A DNA stretch of 14,651 nucleotides from Sediminicola sp047612485 (GCA_047612485.1 JBLGAT010000070.1:1-14651); one strand, 5' to 3'; shown: positions 6,632-14,303, counted from the stretch's first letter. Numbers and translations: made by a program. Notes: a model not told the origin generated them from the sequence alone.

Positions 6632-7909
6632 ATGAAAAAAATACTCTTTTCCGTTTTGGCGTTCTTGCCTTTTTTGGTCGCTGCCCAAGACACTTATTTG
6701 CATTGTGGTAAAGTCGTGGATGTGAAATCGGGCAAACTGTTGTCCGAAAAAACCATCATTGTCTCTGGGGATAAAATCAAGGAAATTAAGAACGGCTATG
6801 TATCGGGAGGGGAAAAGGATATAAGTATCGATCTAAAAAGCAAAACGGTACTTCCTGGGTTGATAGATATGCATGTGCATATCGAAAGTGAGTCAAACCC
6901 AAAAACATATATCAACAGGTATGTGCAAAACGAAGCCGATATCGCCTTTGAATCTACGGTATATGCGAAGAATACCTTAATGGCAGGATTTACTACTGTT
7001 AGGGATCTGGGTGGTTCTGGCGTAAACATAGCCTTACGAAATGCAATCAATAAAGGGTTGGTTGACGGTCCCCGTATTTTCACGGCGGGAAAAGCCATTG
7101 CGACTACAGGAGGGCATGCAGATCCGACAAATGGAATGAAGCGAGACCTAATGGGGGATCCGGGCCCAAAAGAGGGGGTGGTGAATTCTCCTGAAGATGG
7201 GAAGAAAGCCGTAAGGCAGCGCTATAAGGATGGAGCGGATGTAATCAAGATAACGGCAACGGGAGGGGTACTGAGTGTAGCCAAGAGTGGAAGCAACCCA
7301 CAGTTTACCATAGAAGAAATAAAGGCGATTACGGAAACGGCCAAAGATTATGGCATGCTAACAGCAGCCCATGCCCATGGAGATGAGGGCATGCAAAGGG
7401 CCATCTTGGGAGGTGTAAAAACTATAGAACACGGGACCTTAATGAGTGATGCCACCATGGATATGATGGTCAAGTACAACAGTTACCTGGTGCCTACGAT
7501 CATCGCAGGAAAACAGGTGGTGGATAAAGCGGCAATACCAGGGTATTTTCCAGACGTGGTAGCACAAAAAGCAAGAGAGGTGGGGCCGCAGGTAGCGGAT
7601 ATGTTCAGAAGGGCCTACAAAAAAGGGGTGCCCATTGCATTTGGTACAGATGCAGGGGTCTTTACACATGGCCTGAACGCCAAGGAGTTTGGGTATATGG
7701 TAGAGGGCGGGATGCCGGTTATGGAAGCTTTGGCGTCCGCAACCGTCACCAATGCCGATCTATTGGGGATGGGAGATAGCCTTGGTCAATTAAAAGCGGG
7801 GTATTTAGCGGATATCGTGGCCGTAGACGACAATCCCCTGGAGAATGTGGCGACTCTGGAAAAGGTGACCTTCGTCATGAAAAATGGAGAGGTTTATAAA
7901 AACGAGTAA
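6632..7909 (+). CDS. Secreted metal-dependent amidohydrolase (Xaa-Pro dipeptidase / imidazolonepropionase-like)
   Basis: This 425-residue protein begins with a signal peptide (MKKILFSVLAFLPFLVAAQ, probable cleavage near residues 18-19), so it should be periplasmic. It has a composite amidohydrolase fold: a small N-terminal beta sandwich, then the TIM barrel opened by PGLIDMHVH. Metal ligands are H81 and H83, K206 (VIKIT, probably carbamylated), H247/H249 (AAHAHG), H267 (EHGT) and D340 (FGTDAG). This set resembles the binuclear prolidase-like dipeptidases that are often mislabelled as imidazolonepropionases. The C-terminal GYLADIVAVDDNPL strand block is typical of the superfamily. It lies 11 bases after galE, though no chemical link to nucleotide sugars is obvious. 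The substrate, perhaps a proline- or arginine-ended dipeptide, is inferred. Confidence 0.9.
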   Translation: MKKILFSVLAFLPFLVAAQDTYLHCGKVVDVKSGKLLSEKTIIVSGDKIKEIKNGYVSGGEKDISIDLKSKTVLPGLIDMHVHIESESNPKTYINRYVQNEADIAFESTVYAKNTLMAGFTTVRDLGGSGVNIALRNAINKGLVDGPRIFTAGKAIATTGGHADPTNGMKRDLMGDPGPKEGVVNSPEDGKKAVRQRYKDGADVIKITATGGVLSVAKSGSNPQFTIEEIKAITETAKDYGMLTAAHAHGDEGMQRAILGGVKTIEHGTLMSDATMDMMVKYNSYLVPTIIAGKQVVDKAAIPGYFPDVVAQKAREVGPQVADMFRRAYKKGVPIAFGTDAGVFTHGLNAKEFGYMVEGGMPVMEALASATVTNADLLGMGDSLGQLKAGYLADIVAVDDNPLENVATLEKVTFVMKNGEVYKNE

Positions 7910-7940
7910 ACCAAAACTTGGGAATATTCGTAGATAACGT

Positions 7941-8294
7941 ATGGTAGTAAATTTCCCCAATAGTTCCAAATTGCTGGAGACGGCAGAGGCAGAAAACCTG
8001 TATGGCAATTTAGTCGCACAATTGATTAAGGACTTTGGCTTGGTCAACATATTCATAGAGCTTTCAGAAGGCATTGCCCCCGAAGATCTAAAAAAGGCAA
8101 TCCATGAGAAGGTCTATGTGCTGATCATGGAGAAATTCGCGGACTACCTCAATCTACTTTATATTATTGACGTACCCGAAAATAAGGTAAAGGCCATTGC
8201 TGCCATAGATGTTGTTGAAGTGGCCGATGAGGTGACCTTCCTCATTTTAAAGCGGGAATGGCAAAAGGTCTGGTTCAAGGCAAAATACAATTAA
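7941..8294 (+). CDS. Conserved-looking small cytoplasmic protein of unknown function
   Basis: The 117-residue product has no signal peptide, no membrane span and no motif I recognise. It reads as a mixed alpha/beta soluble protein: an N-terminal helix (AENLYGNLVAQLIKDFGL), an acidic helix (EDLKKAIHEKVYVLIMEKF), a hydrophobic strand (YLNLLYIIDV) and a basic aromatic C-terminus (REWQKVWFKAKYN). It begins 31 bases after the amidohydrolase stop and is probably the last gene of the degT-galE run. It has codon use like its neighbours and a full-length open frame, so I believe it is real. Confidence 0.75.
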   Translation: MVVNFPNSSKLLETAEAENLYGNLVAQLIKDFGLVNIFIELSEGIAPEDLKKAIHEKVYVLIMEKFADYLNLLYIIDVPENKVKAIAAIDVVEVADEVTFLILKREWQKVWFKAKYN

Positions 8295-8299
8295 TCTTT

Positions 8300-8312
8300 C
8301 TATTAAAAATAG
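8300..8312. terminator. Weak A/T hairpin between convergent genes
   Basis: CTATT and AATAG form a 5-bp stem with a 3-base loop in the 8-base gap and across the stop codon of the minus-strand gene. It is the only structure where two convergent genes meet; its strength as a terminator is doubtful. Confidence 0.2.
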
Positions 8313-8833
8313 ACTCTCACAAAGGGCATGAATGGATCTGCATAGATACTCTTTTCATCATCGTAGAGTAGGTCATATCGAATCCCAAAGGTAACATTGC
8401 GGTTGCTGTATCCGACACCTATAAATAGGGCAGGGGACCAGTAATTATCCGCGATATTGGCACCGTCAAATACAAAATCCCTGTTCACCCTCAACTGTTC
8501 CAATTCTGCAGATAGCTGTATGGCCCGCACAGGGTTGTATAGCGTTAAAAGACTGCCACCGTAGGCGATGATTTTAGAGTCCTGAAACTTGGAATAATTA
8601 AAATTCAGCCCCAATCCCATGGCAATTTGCTCGTTGACCCGATAGATGGCACTGGGAGAAAGGAAAGCGTTAAAGGAGTCCCTGCCAAAACCAAGTCCGA
8701 TGCCTCCTCCATAGTGCACATTGTTCCAAAAATCACCTGAATTTCCGTATCCCTGACCGAAGGCGAAAATACTGCTGAGTGCGAAAAAAAACATCAAAAC
8801 GAGTTTTTTTGATAGGTAATGCTGCCTTTTCAT
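8303..8833 (-). CDS. Small predicted outer-membrane beta-barrel protein
   Basis: A 176-residue exported protein. It opens with a basic n-region (MKRQHYLSKK) and a hydrophobic core ending in FAFGQ, a type I signal peptide with probable cleavage after Gln27. The mature part alternates short amphipathic strands with glycine-rich turns (GGGIGLGFG, MGLGLNFNY, GVGYSNRNVTFGIRYDLLY) and ends in VRVYF, an aromatic terminus typical of outer-membrane barrels. About eight strands fit the length. An ATG at 8863 would add ten residues in front of the signal peptide, but it lies at a TATCTTAG promoter-like element (8871-8864), so I chose 8833. It is transcribed away from sucA and has no evident role in 2-oxoglutarate metabolism. 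Its cargo or role is unknown. Confidence 0.8.
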   Translation of the reverse strand: MKRQHYLSKKLVLMFFFALSSIFAFGQGYGNSGDFWNNVHYGGGIGLGFGRDSFNAFLSPSAIYRVNEQIAMGLGLNFNYSKFQDSKIIAYGGSLLTLYNPVRAIQLSAELEQLRVNRDFVFDGANIADNYWSPALFIGVGYSNRNVTFGIRYDLLYDDEKSIYADPFMPFVRVYF

Positions 8834-8863
8834 AATAATCGTTAATTTTTGCAATATTCCCAC

Positions 8864-8871
8864 CTAAGATA
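8864..8871 (-). promoter_or_regulatory. Candidate -7 element for the beta-barrel gene
   Basis: TATCTTAG on the minus strand differs from TAnnTTTG at one base and lies 30 bases before the ATG at 8833. The same octamer lies before the retropepsin-like gene (13504-13497). No well-spaced -33 TTG is visible. Confidence 0.3.
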
Positions 8872-8874
8872 AGC

Positions 8875-8901
8875 TTGGAAATGTTAATTGTTGTATTTTT
8901 G
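8875..8901 (+). promoter_or_regulatory. Candidate promoter of the sucA-sucB operon
   Basis: TTG (8875-8877), a 16-base spacer and TATTTTTG (8894-8901) match the Bacteroidota -33/-7 pattern, although the spacer is slightly shorter than usual. The implied leader to the sucA ATG at 8937 is about 30 bases. It overlaps the divergent promoter region of the barrel gene. Confidence 0.45.
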
Positions 8902-8936
8902 ATTAAATTTTGTTCAAAAGACAGAGATAACCTTTC

Positions 8937-11738
8937 ATGGATAAATATTCTTTTTTAAATGCTGCGCATACTTCCTTTTTCGCAGAACTATATGACAAGT
9001 ATTTAACGAATCCTGATAGCGTTGAGCCAAGTTGGCGGGCGTTTTTCCAAGGTTTTGACTTTGGTCAGGAAAGTTTGTTGGATGAAATGGATTTGCCAGC
9101 TGCATCTGCAGGTGTAACCATGCCCGATGGGCAAAATGTGGAAATTCCGAAAACTGTTCAAAAGGAGTTTCAGGTAGTGAAACTAATTGACGGATACCGG
9201 AGCAGGGGGCACTTGTTTACAAAGACCAATCCTGTTCGGGAAAGGCGACAGTATTCACCAACCTTGGCCATAGAGAACTTTGGCTTGGAACCAACTGATA
9301 TGGATACCGTTTTTACAGCGGGACAGATAATCGGGATAGGTTCCAGTACATTAAGGGAAATCATTGACCACTTGCAAGGTATCTACTGTGATGCCATTGG
9401 AGTGGAGTACATGTACATAAGAACCCCTGAGCGTATTGAGTGGATTCAAAATAGATTGAATATAAACGACAACCACCCAAAATACAGTGACGACCGTAAA
9501 AGGCATCTTCTAAAAAAATTAAATGAAGCTGTTTCTTTTGAAAGCTTCTTGCATACCAAATATGTGGGGCAGAAAAGATTTTCTTTGGAAGGTAACGAGA
9601 CTTTGATCCCAGCTTTGGACGCCCTTGTGGAAAGGGCTTCCGAAATGGGCGTGGAGCAGTTTGTGATGGGAATGGCCCATAGGGGAAGGTTGAGCGTGCT
9701 TACCAATATTTTCGGAAAATCACCTAAGGATATTTTTGGGGAGTTTGACGGTAAGGATTATGAACAGGATATTTTTGACGGAGACGTAAAGTACCATCTG
9801 GGATGGACGTCAGATAGGATGACCGACAGTGGAAATAAAATAAAAATGAACATAGCACCCAACCCGTCCCATTTGGAAACGGTAGGTGCAGTTGTTGAAG
9901 GAATAACCAGGGCCAAGCAAGATGAGTACTACCCTGATGATTTTTCAAAAGTATTGCCCATTATTGTTCATGGTGATGCTGCCATAGCTGGTCAAGGCTT
10001 GGTATACGAATTAGTGCAAATGGCAGATTTGGACGGGTACAAAACAAATGGCACCATCCATATCGTGGTAAACAATCAAATAGGGTTTACCACTAATTAT
10101 TTGGATGCTAGGACCTCTACCTATTGTACTGATGTTGCAAAGGTGACCTTGAGTCCGGTATTACATGTCAATGCCGATGATCCGGAGGCTGTGGTACACG
10201 CTTCCTTGTTTGCGTTGGAATATAGGATGACCTTTAAAAGGGATGTTTTCCTAGATTTATTGGGGTATAGGAAATATGGGCATAATGAAGGCGATGAACC
10301 GCGATTTACCCAACCCAAATTGTACAAGGCAATTGCAAGCCATCAGAATGCAAGAGACCTTTATGCTGCAAAATTAATTGCCGAAGGAATTATAGATGAT
10401 AGTTACGTATCTAAACTGGAGGAAGAATACAAGGCTTCGTTGGAAGAGGACTTGGAAGATTCCAGAAAGTTGGACAAAACGATCATTACGCCTTTTATGG
10501 CAGATGAGTGGAGTGGTTTTGAAGCGGTACAGGAAGAGGAAATGATGAAGCCTGTGGATACCACCTTCGATAAAGCGAAACTTGCCGAGATTGCTAAGAT
10601 AATTACGGCATTGCCAAAGGGTAAAAAGTTCATGCGCAAGGTTGAAAAGTTGATCGGGGACCGAAAGAAAATGTTCTTTGAAACGGACACTTTGGATTGG
10701 GCCATGGGAGAGCTTTTGGCTTACGGAACGCTGTTGCAAGAAGGTTACGGTGTACGTATGTCGGGACAGGATGTGGAGCGTGGTACGTTTTCACATAGAC
10801 ATGCCGTTGTTAAGGTGGAAGAAAGTGAAGAGGAGATCATGCAGTTGAATATGCTTTCCGAAAAACAGGGGAAATTTCAAATATACAACTCCCTCTTGTC
10901 AGAATATGGGGTAGTGGGCTTTGATTATGGATATGCCATGGCCAGTCCGAATACCTTGACCATCTGGGAAGCACAATTTGGAGATTTTAGTAATGGGGCC
11001 CAGATTATGATAGATCAATATATTTCTGCGGCCGAGGATAAATGGAAACTTCAGAACGGTTTGGTGATGTTATTGCCTCACGGCTATGAAGGGCAAGGAG
11101 CAGAGCATTCATCGGCAAGGATGGAGCGGTACCTGCAATTATGTGCCAAGGACAATATGTACATTGCAGATTGCACAACCCCGGCAAACCTGTTCCATTT
11201 GTTGCGCAGACAGATGAAATCCAATTTTAGAAAACCTTTGATCGTGTTTACACCAAAAAGTCTGTTACGCCACCCAAAGGCGGTTTCCACTGTTGATGAG
11301 ATGGCCAATGGTAGGTTCCAAGAGGTCATGGACGATACAAGTGCAGATGTGAAGAAGATAAAAAGCTTGGTTTTCTGTACCGGGAAGTTCTATTACGATC
11401 TATTGGCCGTAAAAGAGGAAAACAATAGGGATGATGTGGCTCTTGTTAGGGTCGAGCAATTATTCCCTTTACCGGCCACCCAAATGAAGGATATCATTGC
11501 AAAATACAAAAATGCGGATGACATCGTATGGGCACAGGAAGAACCACGAAATATGGGGGCTTGGAGCCATTTATTGATGCATTTCAGTGAGGTGTCCAAG
11601 TTCAGGGTTGCATCAAGAAGATTTTATGCTTCACCTGCAGCAGGGAGTGCCGTACGTTCCAAACGACGTCACCAAGAGGTGATCGCCTATGTTTTTGATA
11701 AGACAAAGGACAACATGGTTAGAGAAAATATAAAATAA
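8937..11738 (+). CDS. sucA: 2-oxoglutarate dehydrogenase E1 component
   Basis: SucA is the thiamine-diphosphate-dependent E1 that decarboxylates 2-oxoglutarate and succinylates the lipoyl arm of E2 in the citric acid cycle. At 933 residues it equals the E. coli enzyme in length. Residues about 4-40 (FAELYDKYLTNPDSVEPSW) are the N-terminal E2-contact segment. GYRSRGHLFTKTNP (86-99) and GMAHRGRLSVL (245-255) precede the thiamine motif, GDAAIAGQG (346-354) through NNQIGFTT (379-386). GYRKYGHNEGDEP (443-455) is the substrate-site block. The C-terminal half carries the transketolase-like pyrimidine domain (QGAEHSSARMERYLQL) and the regulatory C-domain (VWAQEEPRNMGAWSH). The start ATG gives the expected MDKYSFLN and lies about 30 bases after a good promoter candidate. 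sucB follows after 27 bases. Confidence 0.98.
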   Translation: MDKYSFLNAAHTSFFAELYDKYLTNPDSVEPSWRAFFQGFDFGQESLLDEMDLPAASAGVTMPDGQNVEIPKTVQKEFQVVKLIDGYRSRGHLFTKTNPVRERRQYSPTLAIENFGLEPTDMDTVFTAGQIIGIGSSTLREIIDHLQGIYCDAIGVEYMYIRTPERIEWIQNRLNINDNHPKYSDDRKRHLLKKLNEAVSFESFLHTKYVGQKRFSLEGNETLIPALDALVERASEMGVEQFVMGMAHRGRLSVLTNIFGKSPKDIFGEFDGKDYEQDIFDGDVKYHLGWTSDRMTDSGNKIKMNIAPNPSHLETVGAVVEGITRAKQDEYYPDDFSKVLPIIVHGDAAIAGQGLVYELVQMADLDGYKTNGTIHIVVNNQIGFTTNYLDARTSTYCTDVAKVTLSPVLHVNADDPEAVVHASLFALEYRMTFKRDVFLDLLGYRKYGHNEGDEPRFTQPKLYKAIASHQNARDLYAAKLIAEGIIDDSYVSKLEEEYKASLEEDLEDSRKLDKTIITPFMADEWSGFEAVQEEEMMKPVDTTFDKAKLAEIAKIITALPKGKKFMRKVEKLIGDRKKMFFETDTLDWAMGELLAYGTLLQEGYGVRMSGQDVERGTFSHRHAVVKVEESEEEIMQLNMLSEKQGKFQIYNSLLSEYGVVGFDYGYAMASPNTLTIWEAQFGDFSNGAQIMIDQYISAAEDKWKLQNGLVMLLPHGYEGQGAEHSSARMERYLQLCAKDNMYIADCTTPANLFHLLRRQMKSNFRKPLIVFTPKSLLRHPKAVSTVDEMANGRFQEVMDDTSADVKKIKSLVFCTGKFYYDLLAVKEENNRDDVALVRVEQLFPLPATQMKDIIAKYKNADDIVWAQEEPRNMGAWSHLLMHFSEVSKFRVASRRFYASPAAGSAVRSKRRHQEVIAYVFDKTKDNMVRENIK

Positions 11739-11765
11739 TAACACATCTATTAAAATTATAAAATA

Positions 11766-12998
11766 ATGATTTTAGAAATGAAAGTTCCCTCTCCTGGGGA
11801 ATCCATTACCGAGGTAGAAATAGCAGAATGGTTGGTAAAAGATGGTGATTATGTGGAAAAGGACCAGGCCATTGCTGAGGTTGATTCCGATAAGGCAACA
11901 TTGGAACTGCCAGCGGAAGAAAGTGGGATTATCACTTTAAAGGCTGAGGTAGGCGATGCTGTTGCAGTAGGAGCTGTGATTTGCTTGATAGATACCAGTG
12001 CAGAAAAACCGGCTGGTGCAGATAAAGGCGCTAGTGCAAAGGTTGATAAAAAGGAAGAGGTAAAAGAGGAGCCAAAAAAGGCTGAAAAACCTGCGGAACC
12101 TGCAAAAGCAAAAGAGACTTACGCGTCGGGGACAGCTTCCCCAGCGGCCAAGAAAATATTGGAGGAAAAGAACATGGACGCCTCCACCATCAAAGGCACC
12201 GGTAGGGACGGGAGAATCACCAAGGAGGATGCGGTCAACGCAGTTCCATCCATGGGGACCCCTCAAGGTGGTCAGAGAGGTGAGACCAGATCAAAACTTT
12301 CCATGTTGCGCCGTAAGGTAGCGGAACGCTTGGTGATGGTCAAAAACGAAACGGCAATGTTGACCACTTTTAACGAGGTGGACATGTCGCCAATTTTTGA
12401 GCTTCGCAACCAGTACAAAGAACAGTTTAAGGACAAGCACGGAGTTGGACTAGGTTTTATGTCTTTCTTCACAAAAGCTGTGATCAGGGCATTGCAAATG
12501 TATCCTTCGGTTAATTCCATGATCGATGGTAAAGAAATGATATCCTACGATTTTTGTGATATCAGTATTGCTGTCTCCGGACCAAAAGGGTTGATGGTGC
12601 CAGTAATTAGAAGTGCAGAGAACCTGTCTTTTAGAGGGGTAGAAGCTGAAGTAAAACGATTGGCAATAAGGGCTCGCGAGGGGGAGATTACGGTAGATGA
12701 GATGACAGGCGGTACCTTTACCATTACCAATGGCGGTGTTTTTGGTTCCATGTTGTCCACCCCTATTATCAACCCACCCCAAAGTGCAATTTTGGGCATG
12801 CACAATATAGTGGAAAGACCTATTGCCAAGGACGGCAAGGTGGTTATTGCGCCTATTATGTATGTGGCCCTATCGTATGACCATAGAATAATTGACGGTA
12901 AGGAGTCCGTAGGGTTCTTGGTAGCCGTTAAAGAAGCATTGGAAAGTCCGGTAGAATTGCTATTGGACAATAATGTCAACAAAGGTTTGGAGTTGTAA
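11766..12998 (+). CDS. sucB: Dihydrolipoyl succinyltransferase, 2-oxoglutarate dehydrogenase E2
   Basis: The E2 core (also odhB) moves the succinyl group from its lipoyl arm to CoA. The 410-residue protein has one lipoyl domain (1-76) with the lipoylated Lys43 in DSDKATLEL. A mobile Ala/Pro/Lys/Glu-rich linker (80-120) follows, then a peripheral-subunit-binding domain (ASPAAKKILEEKN through GRDGRITKEDAV, about 124-157) and the acyltransferase domain. The catalytic motif SYDHRIIDG places His373 and Asp377 in the active site. A single lipoyl domain and this length are normal for the succinyl-type enzyme, and the neighbouring sucA confirms the assignment over pyruvate E2. The gene is read with sucA and ends 24 bases before a strong terminator. 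The E3 gene (lpd) is not in the window. Confidence 0.97.
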   Translation: MILEMKVPSPGESITEVEIAEWLVKDGDYVEKDQAIAEVDSDKATLELPAEESGIITLKAEVGDAVAVGAVICLIDTSAEKPAGADKGASAKVDKKEEVKEEPKKAEKPAEPAKAKETYASGTASPAAKKILEEKNMDASTIKGTGRDGRITKEDAVNAVPSMGTPQGGQRGETRSKLSMLRRKVAERLVMVKNETAMLTTFNEVDMSPIFELRNQYKEQFKDKHGVGLGFMSFFTKAVIRALQMYPSVNSMIDGKEMISYDFCDISIAVSGPKGLMVPVIRSAENLSFRGVEAEVKRLAIRAREGEITVDEMTGGTFTITNGGVFGSMLSTPIINPPQSAILGMHNIVERPIAKDGKVVIAPIMYVALSYDHRIIDGKESVGFLVAVKEALESPVELLLDNNVNKGLEL

Positions 12999-13014
12999 AC
13001 TTCAATATTCAAAT

Positions 13015-13048
13015 AAAAAAAAGCCCGAAGTTTACTTCGGGCTTTTTT
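13015..13048. terminator. Strong bidirectional intrinsic terminator between sucB and the retropepsin-like gene
   Basis: GCCCGAAG (13023-13030) pairs perfectly with CTTCGGGC (13035-13042) around the loop TTTA. The stem is flanked by an A-run (13015-13022) and a T-run (13043-13048), so each strand sees a GC-rich hairpin followed by a T-tract. It stops the sucA-sucB transcript and also the convergent minus-strand gene, whose TAA stop (13034-13032) lies in the loop. Confidence 0.92.
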
Positions 13049-13484
13049 GTTTTAGGTAGATGCACTTTTTGTCGTAATCTATTATCGCTTTTCCTTTCTT
13101 TAGGACATCGGCACCTATCACCCCATCTACCGGGAGGGCATTGTGGGATATCAAGGCCTCGTTAACGTGGATCAAATCGAACAGCACCAGCTTTACCTTA
13201 TTTTGGAACCACTGCCCAATCTCAATGTTGTTCTTGGTGGAAATTTGGGTCTCCATATTGGTTGCTCCTGCCCCTGCCGCCTTGATCTTGGAATTCTTGG
13301 AAACCAATTCAAAATGGGAAATTTTATCAAGGCCAATACAGGTATTGGAGGCCCCTGTGTCCAAAATAAAGCGACCGGTAATGCCATTGATCTTTGTGGA
13401 GATCTCAAAATGGTTGGTTGCGGTAAGGACTAGAGGTGCCTGTATATAGTTTTTGCCAATTAAAAACTTTTTGAGGCTCTTCAT
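13032..13484 (-). CDS. Single-domain retropepsin-like aspartic protease
   Basis: A 150-residue protein of the clan AA (retropepsin-like) fold. The catalytic motif is LDTGASNTCI, with Asp42, Thr43 and Gly44 placed after the strand GRFILDTG. The second conserved block, DGVIGADVL (120-128), matches the hydrophobic-hydrophobic-Gly motif that supports the active site. One DTG per chain means the active enzyme should be a homodimer, as in viral retropepsins. There is no signal peptide or membrane span, so it is probably cytoplasmic; its substrate is unknown. It converges on sucB and diverges from tatD with 36 bases between starts. Its last codons (for Ser, Pro and Lys) and stop are formed by the terminator hairpin. 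Confidence 0.88.
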   Translation of the reverse strand: MKSLKKFLIGKNYIQAPLVLTATNHFEISTKINGITGRFILDTGASNTCIGLDKISHFELVSKNSKIKAAGAGATNMETQISTKNNIEIGQWFQNKVKLVLFDLIHVNEALISHNALPVDGVIGADVLKKGKAIIDYDKKCIYLKQKSPK

Positions 13485-13496
13485 TTATTTTTTTGG

Positions 13497-13504
13497 CTAA
13501 GATA
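13497..13504 (-). promoter_or_regulatory. Candidate -7 element for the retropepsin-like gene
   Basis: TATCTTAG on the minus strand, one base off TAnnTTTG, lies 12 bases before the ATG at 13484, implying a leader of only a few bases. The same octamer precedes the barrel gene at 8871-8864. No -33 TTG at usual spacing is seen. Confidence 0.3.
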
Positions 13505-13508
13505 AGGC

Positions 13509-13516
13509 TATTTTTG
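13509..13516 (+). promoter_or_regulatory. Candidate -7 element directly before tatD
   Basis: TATTTTTG fits TAnnTTTG exactly and is separated from the tatD ATG by only four bases (CAGC). With the usual distance from the -7 box, transcription would begin at or next to the start codon, giving a leaderless or nearly leaderless message. A TTTG at 13492-13495 is upstream, but the spacer is only 13 bases. Confidence 0.45.
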
Positions 13517-13520
13517 CAGC

Positions 13521-14288
13521 ATGATACTTACGGATACACATACACATTTATACAGTGAAGCCTTTGATGATGATAGGGATCAGGTCATAAAAAATGCCTT
13601 GGATCTTGGGATAAAAAGATTTTTTATCCCGGCAATAGATTCTTCTTATACGGCATCCATGTTCGCTTTGGAGAAGTCCTATCCGGACAACATCTATCTA
13701 ATGATGGGTCTGCATCCCACACATGTAAAGGAAAACTATATAGAGGAATTGCGGCATGTGGAGGAAATGTTGTCCAAGAACAAATTTTATGCGGTAGGGG
13801 AGATCGGAATTGACCTCTATTGGGATAAAACCTTGTTAAAGGAACAGCAAAAAGCCTTCAAAATTCAGATTCAGCTGGCTAAAAAATATAAATTGCCCAT
13901 TGTTATCCACTGCCGGGATGCCTTTGATGAGATTTTTGATGTATTGGAGGAAGAAAAAGGGGATGGGTTATATGGTATCTTTCACTGTTTTACGGGAGAC
14001 TTCCAACAGGCTCAAAAGGCTATAGGCTATAATATGAAATTGGGAATTGGGGGCGTGGTGACCTTTAAAAATGGTAAAATAGATACCTTTTTGGGCCAGA
14101 TAGACCCCAAACATATCGTTTTGGAGACAGATTCTCCGTATTTGGCGCCGGTGCCTTATCGTGGTAAAAGAAATGAAAGTGCTTATTTGATCAATGTCTT
14201 GGATAAGCTTGCAGGGATCTATAATAGAAGTAAGGAAGAAATTGCCGAGATTACAACGGCCAATTCCAAAGATGTATTTGGAATATAA
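13521..14288 (+). CDS. tatD: TatD-family metal-dependent hydrolase (DNase)
   Basis: A 255-residue TIM-barrel hydrolase of the TatD/YcfH/YjjV family, cytoplasmic metal-dependent nucleases linked to DNA trimming and repair. Expected metal ligands are all present: H7 and H9 (TDTHTHL), E94 (VGEIGID), H130 (IHCRD), H155 (FHCFTGD) and D204 (ETDSPYLAP). GLHPTHV (63-69) is the other family hallmark. The length is normal. The ATG at 13521 gives the typical MILTDTHTH start with the first metal motif almost at the N-terminus. It is followed after 15 bases by the asparaginase gene, with which it is probably co-transcribed; no functional link is known to me. Which TatD paralogue this is cannot be decided from sequence alone. 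Confidence 0.94.
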   Translation: MILTDTHTHLYSEAFDDDRDQVIKNALDLGIKRFFIPAIDSSYTASMFALEKSYPDNIYLMMGLHPTHVKENYIEELRHVEEMLSKNKFYAVGEIGIDLYWDKTLLKEQQKAFKIQIQLAKKYKLPIVIHCRDAFDEIFDVLEEEKGDGLYGIFHCFTGDFQQAQKAIGYNMKLGIGGVVTFKNGKIDTFLGQIDPKHIVLETDSPYLAPVPYRGKRNESAYLINVLDKLAGIYNRSKEEIAEITTANSKDVFGI

Positions 14289-14290
14289 AT

Positions 14291-14296
14291 AAGGAG
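14291..14296 (+). promoter_or_regulatory. Strong Shine-Dalgarno site for ansA
   Basis: AAGGAG lies 7 bases before the ATG at 14304 and fixes that start. A near-consensus site is unusual here: the other genes in the window have A-rich upstream stretches instead, as is normal in Bacteroidota. Confidence 0.6.
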
Positions 14297-14303
14297 ATTG
14301 GAT

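Noticed and set aside
8834..8863. Upstream ATG that would extend the barrel protein by ten residues
   Set aside because: It would put a hydrophobic stretch ahead of the basic n-region of a clear signal peptide and begins at a candidate promoter element.
9731..9777. Two more copies of TATTTTTG (9731-9738 and 9770-9777)
   Set aside because: Both are inside sucA, where they encode Asp-Ile-Phe. They show that the octamer alone is not specific, so only the intergenic copies are reported as promoter candidates.
10374..10739. 121-codon minus-strand frame inside sucA
   Set aside because: It is antisense to conserved E1 sequence and has no independent start signals or family match.
12545..13012. 155-codon minus-strand frame across the 3' half of sucB
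   Set aside because: It is a shadow of the E2 catalytic domain, whose motifs are all in the plus frame.
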